Shown: positions 11,762-23,342 of the stretch, in pieces
Layout: each line of letters opens with the position of its first letter
Position numbering within the stretch: position 1 is the first letter of the stretch
NCBI GenBank assembly: GCA_030159075.1
Contig: BROG01000342.1
Location: forward strand, 534,501-598,500
Direction of reading: 5' to 3'
From: Atrina japonica
Taxonomy: Eukaryota; Mollusca; Bivalvia; Pterioida; Pinnidae
DNA length: 64,000 bases
The notes under the pieces: generated by a model
What the model was told of the DNA's origin: nothing
Database searches by the model: none
Seen by the model: the letters and a program-made list of their open reading frames with translations, nothing else
Translations under genes and position numbers: made by a program

Positions 11762-12312
11762 TAACAGGTGTGCCTGTAATGTCTAATAGACATGCATGAT
11801 GCAGTGACACAGTTACTTTGCCAAGCACATGAGGACATATATTTATGTGTTGTGCCTGTAATGTTTATAAAACAGATAGTGCCACTGTTTCTTTGCTAAG
11901 CACATAAAGTCATATATTTTTGTGCTGCCCCTGTTATGTTTATAAAACAGATAGTGCCACTGTTCTTGTGCTAAGCACATGAGGTCATATTTTTGTGCTG
12001 CCCCTGTAATGTCTATAAAACAGTTAGTGCCACTGTTCTTGTGCTAAGCACATAGGTCATATCTTTGTGCTGCCCCTGTAATGTTTATAAAACAGATAGT
12101 GCCACTGTTCTTGTGCTAAGCACATGAAGTATATTTTTGTGCTGCTCCTGTTGTGTCTATAAAACAGATAGTGCCACTGTTCATTTGCTAAGCACATGAG
12201 GTCATATCTTTGTGCTGCCCCTGTAATGTCTATAAAACAGTTTGTGCCACTGTTCCTTTGCTAAGCACATGAGATCATATATTTCTGTGCTTTGTCTGTA
12301 ATGTCTATAAAT
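11762..12312 (+). repeat. Tandem array, unit about 70-75 bp, 7-8 copies
   Basis: The unit contains cctgtaatgtctataaaaca, then gtgccactgttc, 'gctaagcacatgaggtcata' and 'tttgtgctgcc'. Copies are imperfect and vary in length. Confidence 0.85.
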
Positions 12313-12520
12313 TGGCATAAGTCCAGAGGTCAACTGCATGCAGTGGTCTAGTGGCGGCATAAGTCCATAGCACAGGTTTACAGCTTGTGGTGGTCTGTTT
12401 GTTTAATTTGGAAAGAGCAGGTTCAAGGTCAATTCCTGGTGATATCGCCCAATATGTGATAAATTCTTGGTGGTGTATAAAATAACAATATAACAAATGT
12501 AAACCATAGCACATGCTGAA
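12313..12520 (+). mobile_element. Possible tRNA-related SINE fragment
   Basis: 'gcagtggtctagtggcggca' followed 80 bp later by 'gcaggttcaaggtcaattcc' resembles A box and B box spacing in a degraded tRNA-like head. Weak. Confidence 0.3.
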
Positions 12521-12570
12521 ATATGTAGCACAGGCTGAAATATGTGGCACATTACCTATAGCAGTATATA

Positions 12571-12682
12571 AAATGTTAGATACCAAAGTATTAATCTTCA
12601 GGATGTCTAGGACACATATACAAATCTGGTGAATACTGGACAAATATGGACCTCTGGAAATCCAAAGGTGGGATCAGGTGAT
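12571..12682 (-). repeat. Interspersed repeat copy ('gatgcttactcc' family)
   Basis: Minus-strand copy. It reads ataccaaagtattaatcttc, then 'ggacctctggaaatccaaag' and 'gggatcaggtg', matching 2970-3095 and, inverted, 27083, 38350 and 51395. Confidence 0.7.
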
Positions 12683-13688
12683 GTCTTCATACAGGTGAAA
12701 TATGCAGGTTGAAATGTAAAGCAAAAGTAAAACAATGAACACATGATTAAAACACAAACCTAAAGGAATAAGTCTAAATATAATCCAGCTGTTGAAATTT
12801 TATCAAGGAATTCTGTAATTTTCGTTACCGTTATATTGCATATTTAGTAAAATAAAATTTTAACAGTATTGAGTCAATTCTACCAAAATTAAACTTGTAT
12901 GCCCCTATTTAGAATGGACTGAACTGTGTCAATGATTTTAAAGTGAGTCCACTGCTTTTCTGAGGTTGATTAGGTAGTGCTTATATTTTTTTTACTAACT
13001 TTTGCACCACTGTTACATGTATTACCTCTAAAAGTAGTCACAGCAGCTTGTATCATTTCTATATGTACAGTAGAGAGGTTTATATATACATGTATATAAT
13101 GCACACCAGGGCCCAAAATTATAAACAATTATCATACTCAACTCCTGACTGACCTCAGTATTGACCAATTAGATACACTATTGCAATATCTTAACCAATC
13201 AGATTCCTTGTTACAGGTAAAACCTCACCTGTGACTGGTAGAGGTCGGAACGAATTAGAGTTGTATAAAGTAACATTTAATCCAGGTGCTAGAATTCAGG
13301 TTTAGCGTCCAGCGTGCTAGAGACTGTCATTGTTGAGATGGGAAAGGAATTACATTTTGCTCAAGGTGATGATCAAAGCACTCTTCATTATGTTTTGACT
13401 TCTATGGGATATCTCAAGCATCATTACAATTTTTCAGCTGCGTTTGCATCCTGATTAAAGTGTAATATGACTGGGGGGCACTGCGTCATTTTACCTTACA
13501 GGGTCACATTACTTTATATGTAGTAGTGTTCACCCTATCATGTCTATCCATGCAATATACGTTAAACTACTAGATAAAGGTGGATTTGTGATTTCTTTAT
13601 GTATATAACTGTACTTGTGTAGACCTTGTGACAATACAATGTACAAGTATAAATTTGTCTGTGAAAATTTATTGTAGTTTGAAAACAA
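12683..13688. other. Intergenic, little recognised
   Basis: Contains a decayed family-A-like piece (about 12900-12975, 'gcccctatttagaatggact') and, near 13108, a fragment 'ccagggcccaaaattataaa' like the end of a 'GGGCCC'-terminated element. No exon seen. Confidence 0.4.
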
Positions 13689-13829
13689 GGCCTGGCACCA
13701 TCACACTTAGGAATTACTTAAGTTTACTCAGATCCGAATGATCCTGAAATCTGATTGGCCGAGCAGGCCGATTTGAAAATATTCTCATATTTGAGTAAAT
13801 TCTTAAGTTTAATGGTGTCGGGCCCAGGC
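13689..13829. mobile_element. Inverted-repeat element with GCCTGG ends
   Basis: 'ggcctggcaccatcacactt' and 'aggaattacttaagtttact' at the left are mirrored by 'gagtaaattcttaagtttaa' and 'tggtgtcgggcccaggc' at the right: arms of about 40 bp around a ~60-bp centre, a MITE-like fold-back. Confidence 0.65.
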
Positions 13830-13950
13830 AAGGCACACCCAAGTGCACCCAAATTCTTGAGCTTAGCATCGATGTAAAAATGGCAATTTCTGGATACTAT
13901 GCCACATTGTCTTGCTCTCATAGCAAGATGAAGTAGCAAAACATTAATGC

Positions 13951-14033
13951 AGCAAACCCTGAAAAACAATGGACTCTTCTGTAAATCAATGACTTAGACC
14001 AGTCCAAATGTATCTTTAGGGGTTAGTGAGTTG
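13951..14033 (-). mobile_element. MITE family A copy, left end damaged
   Basis: The left end has lost 'aactcatc' (gcaaaccctgaaaaacaatg). The rest, through 'gacttagaccagtccaaatg' to 'ggggttagtgagtt', is standard. Confidence 0.75.
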
Positions 14034-14248
14034 ATCTAAATACTGTTGTGATTAAAAGTGTATGAATTGTAGAATATTGTAATACCGGTACATGTATGTA
14101 GGAGGTTTATATCAGAAACACTGACAGGTTCAAGACATATCTGTCTTTGTCAACAAGAGGCTTGACTCACCAATACTTGACATCCATTAATGTCTTAATG
14201 AGGTGACAGATAAGTTATTAAGGCATGTTGTATTTACTAACTGACAAA

Positions 14249-15190
14249 GCAAGGATGTACAAGTTTGTCTGTGTTGTAACCAGACATTGTACACTTATAT
14301 GTGTTTAATACCTGTCAGAGCAAGGATGTACAAGTTTGTCTGTGTTGTAACCAGACATTGTACACTTATATGTGTTTAATACCTGTCAGAGCAAGGATGT
14401 ACAAGTTTATCTCTGTTGTAACCAGACATTGTACACTTATATGTGTTTAATACCTGTCAGAGCAAGGATGTACAAGTTTATCTCTGTTGTAACCAGACAT
14501 TGTACACTTATATGTGTTTAATACCTGTCAGAGCAAGGATGTACAAGTTTATCTCTGTTGTAACCAGACATTGTACACTTGTCTTTATTACCTGTCAGCA
14601 AGGATGTACAAGTTTATCTGTGTCGTAACCAGACATTGTACACTTATATGTGTTTAATACCTGTCAGAGCAAGGATGTACAAGTTTATCTCTGTTGTAAC
14701 CAGACATTGTACACTTATATGTGTTTAATACCTGTCAGAGCAAGGATGTACAAGTTTATCTCTGTTGTAACCAGACATTGTACACTTATATGTGTTTAAT
14801 ACCTGTCAGAGCAAGGATGTACAAGTTTATCTGTGTCGTAACCAGACATTGTACACTTATGTGTTTATTACCTGTCAGTTTATCTCTGTTGTAACCAGAC
14901 ATTATACACTTATGTGTTTATTACCTGTCAGTTTATCTGTGTTGTAACCAGACATTGTACACTTATATGTCTTTATTACCTGTCAGAGCAACGTTGTACA
15001 AGTTTATCTGTGTTGTAACCAGACATTGTACACTTACATGTCTTTATTACCTGTCAGCAAGGATGTACAAGTTTATCTATATTGTAATCAGACATTGTGC
15101 ACTTAAATGTGTTTAATACCTGTCAGAGCAAGGTTGTACAAGTTTATCTGTGTTGTAACAAGAAATTGCACACTCACATGTTTTTGTTTA
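14249..15190 (+). repeat. 71-bp tandem array, about 13 copies
   Basis: The unit starts gcaaggatgtacaagtttat, continues 'gtaaccagacattgtacact' and ends 'taatacctgtcaga'. The period is exactly 71 bp in the left half (14249, 14320, 14391, 14462, 14533). The right half has shortened and diverged copies. Confidence 0.93.
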
Positions 15191-15509
15191 CCTAACAAAG
15201 CAAGGTTTTTCATTTTATACCCGTAACTGTATTACGATATATGAAGCAAGATACTGTATTATTGTAGCAATTATTTTCCACAATCCTTTATATTTTAATA
15301 GAGAATGTATATTATACCAGTGTTTTAACTTGTAGCAAGCTCTGTGTTAAATACCCATGTTAAACTAGCAATGATTTTTTCACACACCTGGTGCTGTAGC
15401 AGGGTACTAATAATGGATCAGGTATAAGATTGAGGTAATTTACCTGTATTGTTGTAAGGTATCGTAATACTGTATAAAGTGTTGTATTACATTACAGCAA
15501 GTTGAAGTA
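15191..15509. other. Intergenic, nothing recognised
   Basis: AT-rich sequence between the 71-bp array and the next element. No gene seen. Confidence 0.4.
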
Positions 15510-15624
15510 CTACAGTCAAACTCATCTATAAAGGCTACTCACGGAAACAGGCAAAAGTAGTCCTTATAGACAAGTGCCCTTATACCGAGGTAGCCTTTAA
15601 TCATAAATGCTAGTTTGACTGTAG
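15510..15624. mobile_element. MITE with 13-bp perfect inverted ends (CTACAGTCAAACT)
   Basis: ctacagtcaaact at 15510-15522 is exactly inverted at 15612-15624 (agtttgactgtag). The interior ('ataaaggctact', 'ccttatagacaagtg') resembles the CAGTGGAACC group at 30601, 39913, 40278 and 48937. Confidence 0.75.
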
Positions 15625-15908
15625 TTTGACTGACGTTATTATGTATAACGTACCTCCTGTAGTTTTACCTGCTGTAGCCATTGTATTACATCTATGTATT
15701 CTTATATTTTTTAATTTTAATTTCTGTTATAGCAAGGTAAGGTATTTTGCACCTGTAATTTCTTAAAGAATTGAATTCACAGTTTGTTATATGAAGCTTC
15801 TGTAAAATCAGATTGTCTGCTGTTAAATAATAAAATTTCTTGTAAGAAAATTGCTTAATTTGTTCCAAATACTGGTCGAAAAATACATCTAAATAATGAT
15901 TAATAGTA

Positions 15909-16000
15909 TTAACTCATCAACCCCTGATAAAACAATGGACTCTACTGTGTATCAATGACATGGACCAGTCCAAACATATCTTTAGGGGTGAATGAGTTAA
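15909..16000 (-). mobile_element. MITE family A copy
   Basis: ttaactcatcaacccctgat at the left end, ggggtgaatgagttaa at the right end. Both ends are bordered by TTAA/TTAA, which could be a target-site duplication. Confidence 0.8.
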
Positions 16001-16206
16001 AGAAAAGAGTAATTATTTTATTTTTATCTTAAAAAATGCTTTATACCAGTAAGACTATATTGAATGGATACCTGTAAACATTGAAATAACTGAACTTTAT
16101 AATTAACAGTTTTATATTTTGATTTTACTTTTAATTTGTTGAAATTAGTTTATTTTGGGAGGGGGGTGGAAAGAGCAAAATATATATATATATATATATA
16201 ATTATA

Positions 16207-16245
<39 letters not shown>

Positions 16246-16703
16246 GATGGGTCTGAGTTTACAGAATTCTGGTAGAAGACAGTAGATATGATAATTATAT
16301 ACAGCGGCACTATTACTATGGTGATTGGTTGACTATCAAATTCATATTAAACAGTTTCCATATTTTCTTACTTATTATAAATCAAGCAAATTGCATTTTG
16401 ATCCATTTTACTGCTCTAGCAGTTTCAAATGTATATTTTTTGTTATGTTATACCAAACATGTAAAATATTCATATATTTAATGTGAGACATTTAAGTAAA
16501 TATCAATGTGCTTTGAACCATGAAGTCTCTCATTTACAATTGCTCTTCATGTTGAGACTGCTATTTTATCCAAGTTGTTATTTTCCAGTGGACTCTAAAG
16601 TTTAGAATATCCATTGTTACTTCTTCTTCAATTTTACTTTTAACAAAAGACGCACACGTTATTCTAAGTTCCATGACATGGATATAAGAAGATTTGTTGC
16701 AAA
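16001..16703. other. Intergenic with (TA)n
   Basis: Two (TA)n tracts near 16180-16245. No exon or other element identified. Confidence 0.45.
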
Positions 16704-16759
16704 GGGGGGGAGGGGTGAGCGGGGGGGATCGGGGGGAGGGGTAGTTGTAGTTCGTGGTT

Positions 16760-16799
<40 letters not shown>

Positions 16800-16911
16800 A
16801 GGGGTGACACGGTTGGTGATTGGAGAGGTAGGTGTCGTGGGGGGGGGGGTTATCGGCCGAAAAGGGGGGGGGGGGGTATGAGGGGGGGGGGGGGGGGGGG
16901 GGGATGGGGGG

Positions 16912-16952
<41 letters not shown>
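16704..16952 (+). repeat. Extreme G-rich tract
   Basis: About 250 bp in which the plus strand is nearly all G, with uninterrupted runs of about 30 or more G, broken by short mixed segments. It should form G-quadruplexes and is a likely site of sequencing or assembly error. The Gly-rich (plus) and Pro-rich (minus) frames across it are composition artefacts. Confidence 0.9.
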
Positions 16953-17165
16953 ATTTTCATGGGAGGAAACTAGAGTAAACAAGGAAAACCCAGACATTTA
17001 AGCTGGTGACAACCATTTCATTTCACATACTTCCCAGTGCAGTTTGAGGAATAAACTTGGTTCACATTGTTAAAAAGAGACGTACGTAATTTTTTGACTT
17101 CTAAGAAACTGGTAAAACAATCACTACGTCTCTACATGCATGTTAGATTTGGAATGAATATCTAG

Positions 17166-17317
17166 GTTGATTAACTGTAAGGAATCGGAAAAACCTGACT
17201 CAGGAAGTGATGCCAATAGAACACCTGTATACATGGAGGATAAATTAAAGGTCATTCTAAGATTAATGGAAGACAATGTTCATAATTTTATTGTAAACTA
17301 TGGCATGGAGAAGGCAA
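17166..17317 (+). CDS. Possible internal exon, unrecognised
   Basis: Open frame after a weak acceptor (aatatctag), encoding a polar then helical segment (KLKVILRLMEDNVHNFIVNY near its end). If it ends at 17317 it leaves phase 1, which fits the candidate at 18141. Alternative donors, including a GC donor at 17314, are possible. It is not linked in sequence to any other exon, and I do not recognise it. Confidence 0.25.
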
Positions 17318-17417
17318 GTGTGTATCTATGGTTGTTTTCATGTTATTCTATGTCACCTGGGTCATTCAGAGCCTAGTTGCATAATTCTTAGAATCTCGGG
17401 ACTCTTCAAATTTGGTA

Positions 17418-17469
<52 letters not shown>

Positions 17470-18140
17470 AGGATACACATATAAATGAAAATCATGCTGA
17501 CTACATCTCAAGGTCATACTTAATAGGAAGGGCAAAAAGATGCAGTTTGAAATTCTTAATCTTTATGCCATAACGTGTAACAAACTGAGCAGAAAGTTAT
17601 AATGAGCAGGTAAACTTTGTGCAAGTTATTTTCCACTTTGTCGGGGGGTGTTAAGGTGAGGACATTTGTGGCAAACAATGATGGTATTATTATCAATTAA
17701 TAAGTAACACATATTGTTGGCTGATTTTTCTTTTACTAATAAGTTTTGATCAATGTCAAACACAACATGGCAAGTTTTGAAAACTGAGTATAAGGTTTTA
17801 CACGTAGTATAAGATTATTGTTCCATTTCAGCAACATTAATTTACATGACAATACACTGGTTGCTAGATCAGCCATCATTATGAAGGTCAAAATCATGGA
17901 TGCCAAATGATTTTATGTTTTCCTTAAGAATTTCCATATATTCTTTTTCTGTTTCAAAGTTATTAGAAAGGTAAAGATAATATATATGATTGAAATAAAT
18001 CCATGTTATCTGTTAATCATAATTATTATCTTGATATGTACATTTTTGTTTTCCTCATCCTCAGTTGTGTTCTTGTGTCATTCAACTTGATCCATTCGGA
18101 ATGTTTCTGAAGTTTACATATATTTACTTGTTATTTTCAG
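17318..18140. other. Intron or intergenic
   Basis: Holds a (TA)n tract (17419-17458). Between 17832 and 17886 an acceptor-like ttccatttcag and a donor-like gtcaaa border 55 nt that are open in one frame, but its phase does not join the neighbours. Confidence 0.3.
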
Positions 18141-18316
18141 ACACACCTGTAGTGCTAGGATATCAACACACTGATTTAAAGGTGATATTTGTCCTAGATG
18201 ATATCAAACAAAGGAAAAGATATGAACCAACAGACTTTTTTGTCTTTCTATCAACACAGATATTCAGTGATATCTTCTATAACCAACGTCTTAGCTTCTT
18301 ACAAACTGAAGACTGA
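18141..18316 (+). CDS. Possible terminal exon, unrecognised
   Basis: Follows the good acceptor cttgttattttcag and is open in the phase-1 frame for 58 codons to a TGA. The segment starts TPVVLGYQHTDLKVIFVLDD and is rich in hydrophobic and aromatic residues towards the end (FFVFLSTQIFSDIFYNQRL). It joins the candidate at 17166 in phase. An internal GTGATA at about 18181 could instead be a donor. Function unknown. Confidence 0.3.
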
Positions 18317-18519
18317 TATCCATGTATATCTATGTCTCAGAAGATGCTGTCTTAGGCATTAATGTGATTGCTTAATGGTGAAATATATCGGTAGATATTT
18401 ATTCACCATCATTTCTTATTGAGTTGCTTTCACTGGTATATAAATTGATTATTTTTCAAAACAACTGAAGTAAATCTTTTCATGGTTTTATACCTCTGGG
18501 ATATCATATACTGTATATC

Positions 18520-19345
18520 TAATCATTATTGTGTCTCTAAGATATCATAGGTATTTAATCATGATTTTATTCACTCTGGCTCTTACTGAGATATAATTGT
18601 GTATCTTACTGAGATATCATATGTACTTAATCATGATTGTGTCTCTGAGATATCATAGGTATCTAATCATGATTATGTCTCTGATATATCTTAGATATTT
18701 AATCATGATTGTGTCTCTGAGAAATCAGCTATTGAATCATGATTGTGTATGAGATATATATTTAATCATGATTGTGTATCTGAGATACCATAGATATTTA
18801 ATCATGACTTTGCCTCTGAGATATCATAGATATGTAATCATGATTGTGTCTTTTACTGAGATATCAGCTATTTAATCATGATTGTGTTTATGAGATATCA
18901 GCTATTTGATCATGATTGTGTCTTTGAGATATTAGTTATTCAATCATGATTATGTCTCTGAGATATCATAAATATCTTGTCATGATTGTGTCTGTTTCTT
19001 AGAAATCATAGATATCTTCTCTTGATTATATCTGATATATTAAATCTTTATTGTATATCCAATATATCATAAATATATTATCATGATTGTATATCTGATA
19101 TATCAAGTATTAAATATTGATTCTATTTCTGATCGATCATAAATATATTATCTTGATTGAATACCTGGTATATCAAATATCTTATCATAATTGTATTTAT
19201 GACATAATCATTTTCAAATCAACTCAAACATATGATCATTTGTCATGGTTTTATACCTCTGGAGATATCATATATAGCTAATCATGATTGTGTCTCTGAG
19301 ATATCATAGATATCATGACTGTGTATCATTCTGAGGTAAAAATAT
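18520..19345 (+). repeat. Imperfect tandem array, unit about 36-45 bp
   Basis: Repeated 'aatcatgattgtgtctctga' and 'gatatcatagatattt' blocks, roughly 20 diverged copies. The array is strongly decayed in its second half (19020-19200). Confidence 0.8.
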
Positions 19346-19484
19346 CTAATCATGGTTAATGTCTCACTGAGTGGTTGTCATAGATACCTGGTGGTAAATG
19401 CTTTTCTGTGAAATAATAAATGTAATTGAAGAAATCATGATTGCTTCCAAGAAATGTTTTGTTATGTTACTTATGATTACATCT

Positions 19485-19668
19485 CTCGGAACTACTATAC
19501 CCTCTCAGAACTACTATACCCTCGGAACTACTATACCCTCTCGGAACTGCTATACCCTCTCGGAACTGCTATACCCTCTCGGAACTACTATACCCTCTCG
19601 GAACTACTATACCCTCTCGGAACTGCTATACTCTCGGAACTACTATACCCTCTCGGAACTATTTGATT
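19485..19668 (+). repeat. 19-bp tandem array, about 10 copies
   Basis: Unit ctcggaactactataccct with A/G alternation at one site and two shortened copies. Because 19 is not a multiple of 3, each frame reads a 19-residue repeat. The open frames through it (starting at 19398 and 19454) are a by-product of the repeat. Confidence 0.9.
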
Positions 19669-20144
19669 ATATATAACAAGCAGCTGAGAAAAGGTTCCTT
19701 ATGGCATAACCAATGAAATGCGAGAAAGCAAGGAATTCAGACTGAATTTTTTGTGCCGGAGTCAAAAAAAAAATTGCAATTATCTCAGTTCATTCTCATA
19801 TTATATTTTTTAGATCCACATATGTTCATGTTTCTGAATACATAGAAATAACAAATTCCCCCCAATTTTCCTCAGGACCCTTCTCTCAGTCACTGGCTCG
19901 TATTTCTGAACTAATGGTACAGAAGTTCATATTTCTCTCTTACTGAGATTTTCTATCCAGTGACACATTTTAATAACTAGTTAATGTTAATTCACTAGTA
20001 GATCTCCGTTCTAACTCAGAACACAGTTATTTATCAGCAGACTTTGTATTTATGACCATATCTCAATTCTAGCTCGGGACAGATCGTGTTTGTTTAGTAG
20101 ATCTTGTTTAGGATTTAAGTTTAGAGATCTTGTTTATTTACTAG
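19669..20144. other. Intergenic, nothing recognised
   Basis: AT-rich, with a few 'agatcttgttta'-type words that foreshadow the next array. No gene seen. Confidence 0.4.
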
Positions 20145-20985
20145 TAGATAAATATTATCTCGGTGAGATCACTTCTAATCATCAGCTGATCATGATCATC
20201 TGCAAGATAAGTTCTAATCATTAGCAGATCTAACTCTTGTTTCAGTGAGATCAGTTCTAATCATTAGCAGATCTAACTCTGTTTCAGTGAGATCAGTTCC
20301 AATCATAAGCAGATCTAACTGTTTCAGTGAGATCAGTTCCAATCATTAGAAGATCTAACTCTTGTTTCCGTGAGATCAGTTCTAATCATTAGCAGATTTA
20401 ACTGTTTCATTGAGATCAGTTCTAATCATTAGCAGATCTAACTCTTGTGTCAGTGAGATCAGTTCCAATCATTAGCAGATCTAACTCTTGTGTTAGTGAG
20501 ATCAGTTCCAATCATTAGAAGATCTAACTCTTGTTTCCGTGAGATCAGTTCTAATCATTAGAAGATCTAACTCTTGTTTCAGTGAGATCAGTTCTAATCA
20601 TTAGCAGATCTAACTCTTGTTTCAGTTAGATAATTTCTGATCATTAGCAGATCTAACTCTGTTTCAGTGAGATCTAATTTCATCTCAGCAAGAACAGTTC
20701 TAATCATCAGCAGATATAATCTGTCTTTTGAGAACAGTTCTTACCATTAATAGATTTAATTCTATCTTGGCAAGATCAATTCTTACCATCTACATGTAAT
20801 TCTATCTCAGTCAGATAATATCTAATCATTAGCAGATCTACATGTAGCTCTATCTCAGTCAGATAATTTCTCATCATTAGCAGATCTACATGTAGCTCTA
20901 TCTCGGTCAGATAATATCTAATCATTAGCAGATCTACATGTAGCTCTATCTCAGTCAGATAATTTCTCATTAGCAGATCTAGACT
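20145..20985 (+). repeat. Tandem array, unit about 40-48 bp
   Basis: The left part repeats 'gtgagatcagttctaatcat' with 'tagcagatctaactcttgtt'. The right part (20780-20985) repeats a ~48-bp version, 'tctaatcattagcagatcta' with 'catgtagctctatctcagtc'. About 18-20 copies. Confidence 0.88.
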
Positions 20986-22227
20986 CAATACTCTCAATCG
21001 TCTCTATCATATATTCCCAGTCATCAATACACCTGTCTGAATCTAGTTTTAAGTTATTTGGTAATGATGATGTCTGACAAGGACGTTGTCATGGATATTT
21101 GCTTTTTAACATGGATATTGTTTTAGATATCCTCAAAGTAAAAGTAAAAGTTCTGATGTATTCTGCCATTAGTATGTCACATTGATTTATTTGTATTTGT
21201 GATGAACTGTATGTGAGGCATTTGGCAGGATATTTATCATGATTAAATGTTAACAGTTGAAGTATGACAGCTGTTCATATATTTTTAGCTGTAAAACATA
21301 CCACAATGTAGGTCGTAATACTGTGTAAAGCACCAGTGGCATTCTGCAGTTTTTGAACATAATAATTGTATCATAACTGCACAAGAATTTAAACTTTACA
21401 TGTATACTGTATTTACCAGTGAAATTTCGCTGCTGTTTAATTTTTGCTATTTTCTGCTTTAGATGAGAGGGCCAATTTAAGTCAAATGCAAAATTTTCAA
21501 GCCAAATAATTGAAGAACAGCAATTCATCCCATTCTTGAGACCTTGGTGATTTAACATGAATTTAAGATGGGATGACTATGTCTTCTTTCGTAAAATGGG
21601 GGAAAAAACTTTAGGTGAAAATTTTCAGGTATGCAGTACTGTGTAAATCAACAACGAAATTCTGCACTTACCAGTACTAAATGTAATAATTTGATCTGTA
21701 AATTTAAGATGGGGTGAATATATGACCAGTTGTAAAAGGGCAAAAATAATCTGTGGCGAAAATTTGCAGGAATACATTACTGTGTAAATCACCAGTGGCA
21801 TTCTGCAGTTCTAATAATCATTTTTGAGCTGTAAGAGATAATTAACATGTAGATCATGTTACATCTTGATTTAGCAGACTTTTAGGTCAACAGTTTCCTT
21901 TTGAGATCTCTCTTTTACTGTGCATTACATGTATTGTTGCATTATCATAGACTTTTTGAACATTTTCAACATCTCAGAATAAATAAATGAATTATCTAAG
22001 AAAGTATAACGCTTTCAACCCCACCAACTATTTTTGACTTGTATAATATAACAGAAAAGAGCATATCATTAAGAGGATTAGGGGTGACAGGATCACAATG
22101 TTTTTATTTATCCTCGGATATTTAGTACAACAAACCAGTCATATTGTCATAATAAGCAAGTAGTCTGTTACAAAATTTGTGACATTGGCAGCCCTTTGAT
22201 CACTGGGTATCTTTATGTGACAGGGAC
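20986..22227. other. Intergenic with a degraded triplication
   Basis: Between about 21310 and 21820 the words 'actgtgtaaatcaccagtgg' and 'cattctgcagtt' recur three times about 240-310 bp apart, an old duplicated segment. No exon seen. Confidence 0.4.
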
Positions 22228-22380
22228 CTGGGCCCCCGTTTTGCGAAAGGTCCTTAGTCATATATCCTTTTTATGGTCCTAACAGCCATGGCAACGCATC
22301 AATGATCGATCAGTCCCATGACAATTAGGACTAAGACTTAGGATTTAGGACTTACGACCTTTTGTAAAATAGGCCCCTGG
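22228..22380. mobile_element. Inverted-repeat element with CTGGGCCCC ends
   Basis: ctgggcccccgttttgcgaa at the left mirrors ttgtaaaataggcccctgg at the right. The next block 'aggtccttagtc' mirrors 'gacttacgacct'. MITE-like, ~150 bp. Confidence 0.7.
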
Positions 22381-22743
22381 TACCCATTAACCTTTTCACA
22401 CCTAAGTATGAAAATGGTATGCTCTTTTGATTGTCTTGGACTGGTCTGTCATGGTTTGTAGTATTGAAAGGATTTAGTTCTCCCATGTTAGAGTCATTTC
22501 TATGGTGTAAAGAGAGAAATTAATGTTTTTTTGCTTTTTGTAAGAATAGGTGCAGATACCACAGGGAAATGAATTGACACAATCCATATTGTATAAACCA
22601 TTCGAAATCCCACAGATTATAATTGACTGGTCTGTTGCAACAGGGTAGATTATACCATAAAAGATACATGAGGATGAAAGGGTTAAATCATCAAATCACT
22701 GACCAGTACTCTTTGTTTTGGAATTAATGTAAAGAAATTTTAT

Positions 22744-22833
22744 TTAACTCATTCACCCCTAAAGACACATTTGGATTGGTCTAAGTCATTGATATGCAGA
22801 AGAGTCCATTGTTTGTCAGGGGATGATGAGTTA
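22744..22833 (+). mobile_element. MITE family A copy
   Basis: ttaactcattcacccctaaa to aggggatgatgagtta, with a standard interior. Low divergence from the consensus. Confidence 0.8.
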
Positions 22834-23251
22834 TATATTTAGGTTGACCCCCCCAATTAATACCAATGGCTATTTTTTGCCAATCGTTTAGATGGACAGA
22901 GTAATTGGTTAATCATTGTTGTGTAAGTCAATTGTAACTTTTTCAAGGAATTTCTTTAGTGATTTTGATGTTTAGAATTAATGCAGTGATTGGAAATAGG
23001 TTAGGAATCATACTGTTATTATTTTCAAAACGCTGTAATTTCACGAAAAAATGAAAATACCTTTATTTTCATTTTTGCAACACATACTGGTTTAAAATAT
23101 TGTTCAATAGCATGCAAAAACAACTTGACTTTGTAAGTGTTTGTGCATTTTATGGGGCATTTTATTGTGATTATCAAAACATGCCCAGAGATTAATTTTG
23201 TTTTGAGTTATGTCATTCAGAGGAAAAAAATAATAATAAAAATTGAGTCAT

Positions 23252-23342
23252 TTAACTCATTTACCCCTAAAAACACATTTGGACTGGCCTAAATTATTGA
23301 TTTACAGAAGAGTTCATTAATTTTCAGGGGTCGATGAGTTAA
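23252..23342 (+). mobile_element. MITE family A copy
   Basis: ttaactcatttacccctaaa to aggggtcgatgagttaa. Bordered by TTAA on both sides. Confidence 0.8.

Noticed and set aside
16659..16997. Long proline-rich frame on the minus strand and glycine-rich frame on the plus strand
   Set aside because: Both are direct translations of the poly-G tract; no splice, start or domain support.
17832..17886. 55-nt exon between ttccatttcag and gtcaaa
   Set aside because: Open in one frame, but its phase fits neither the 17166 nor the 18141 candidate, and the donor is poor.
19398..19676. Open frames with repeated SRNYYTLSELLYP-type peptides
   Set aside because: They are produced by the 19-bp array in two frames; no splice signals or independent coding evidence.
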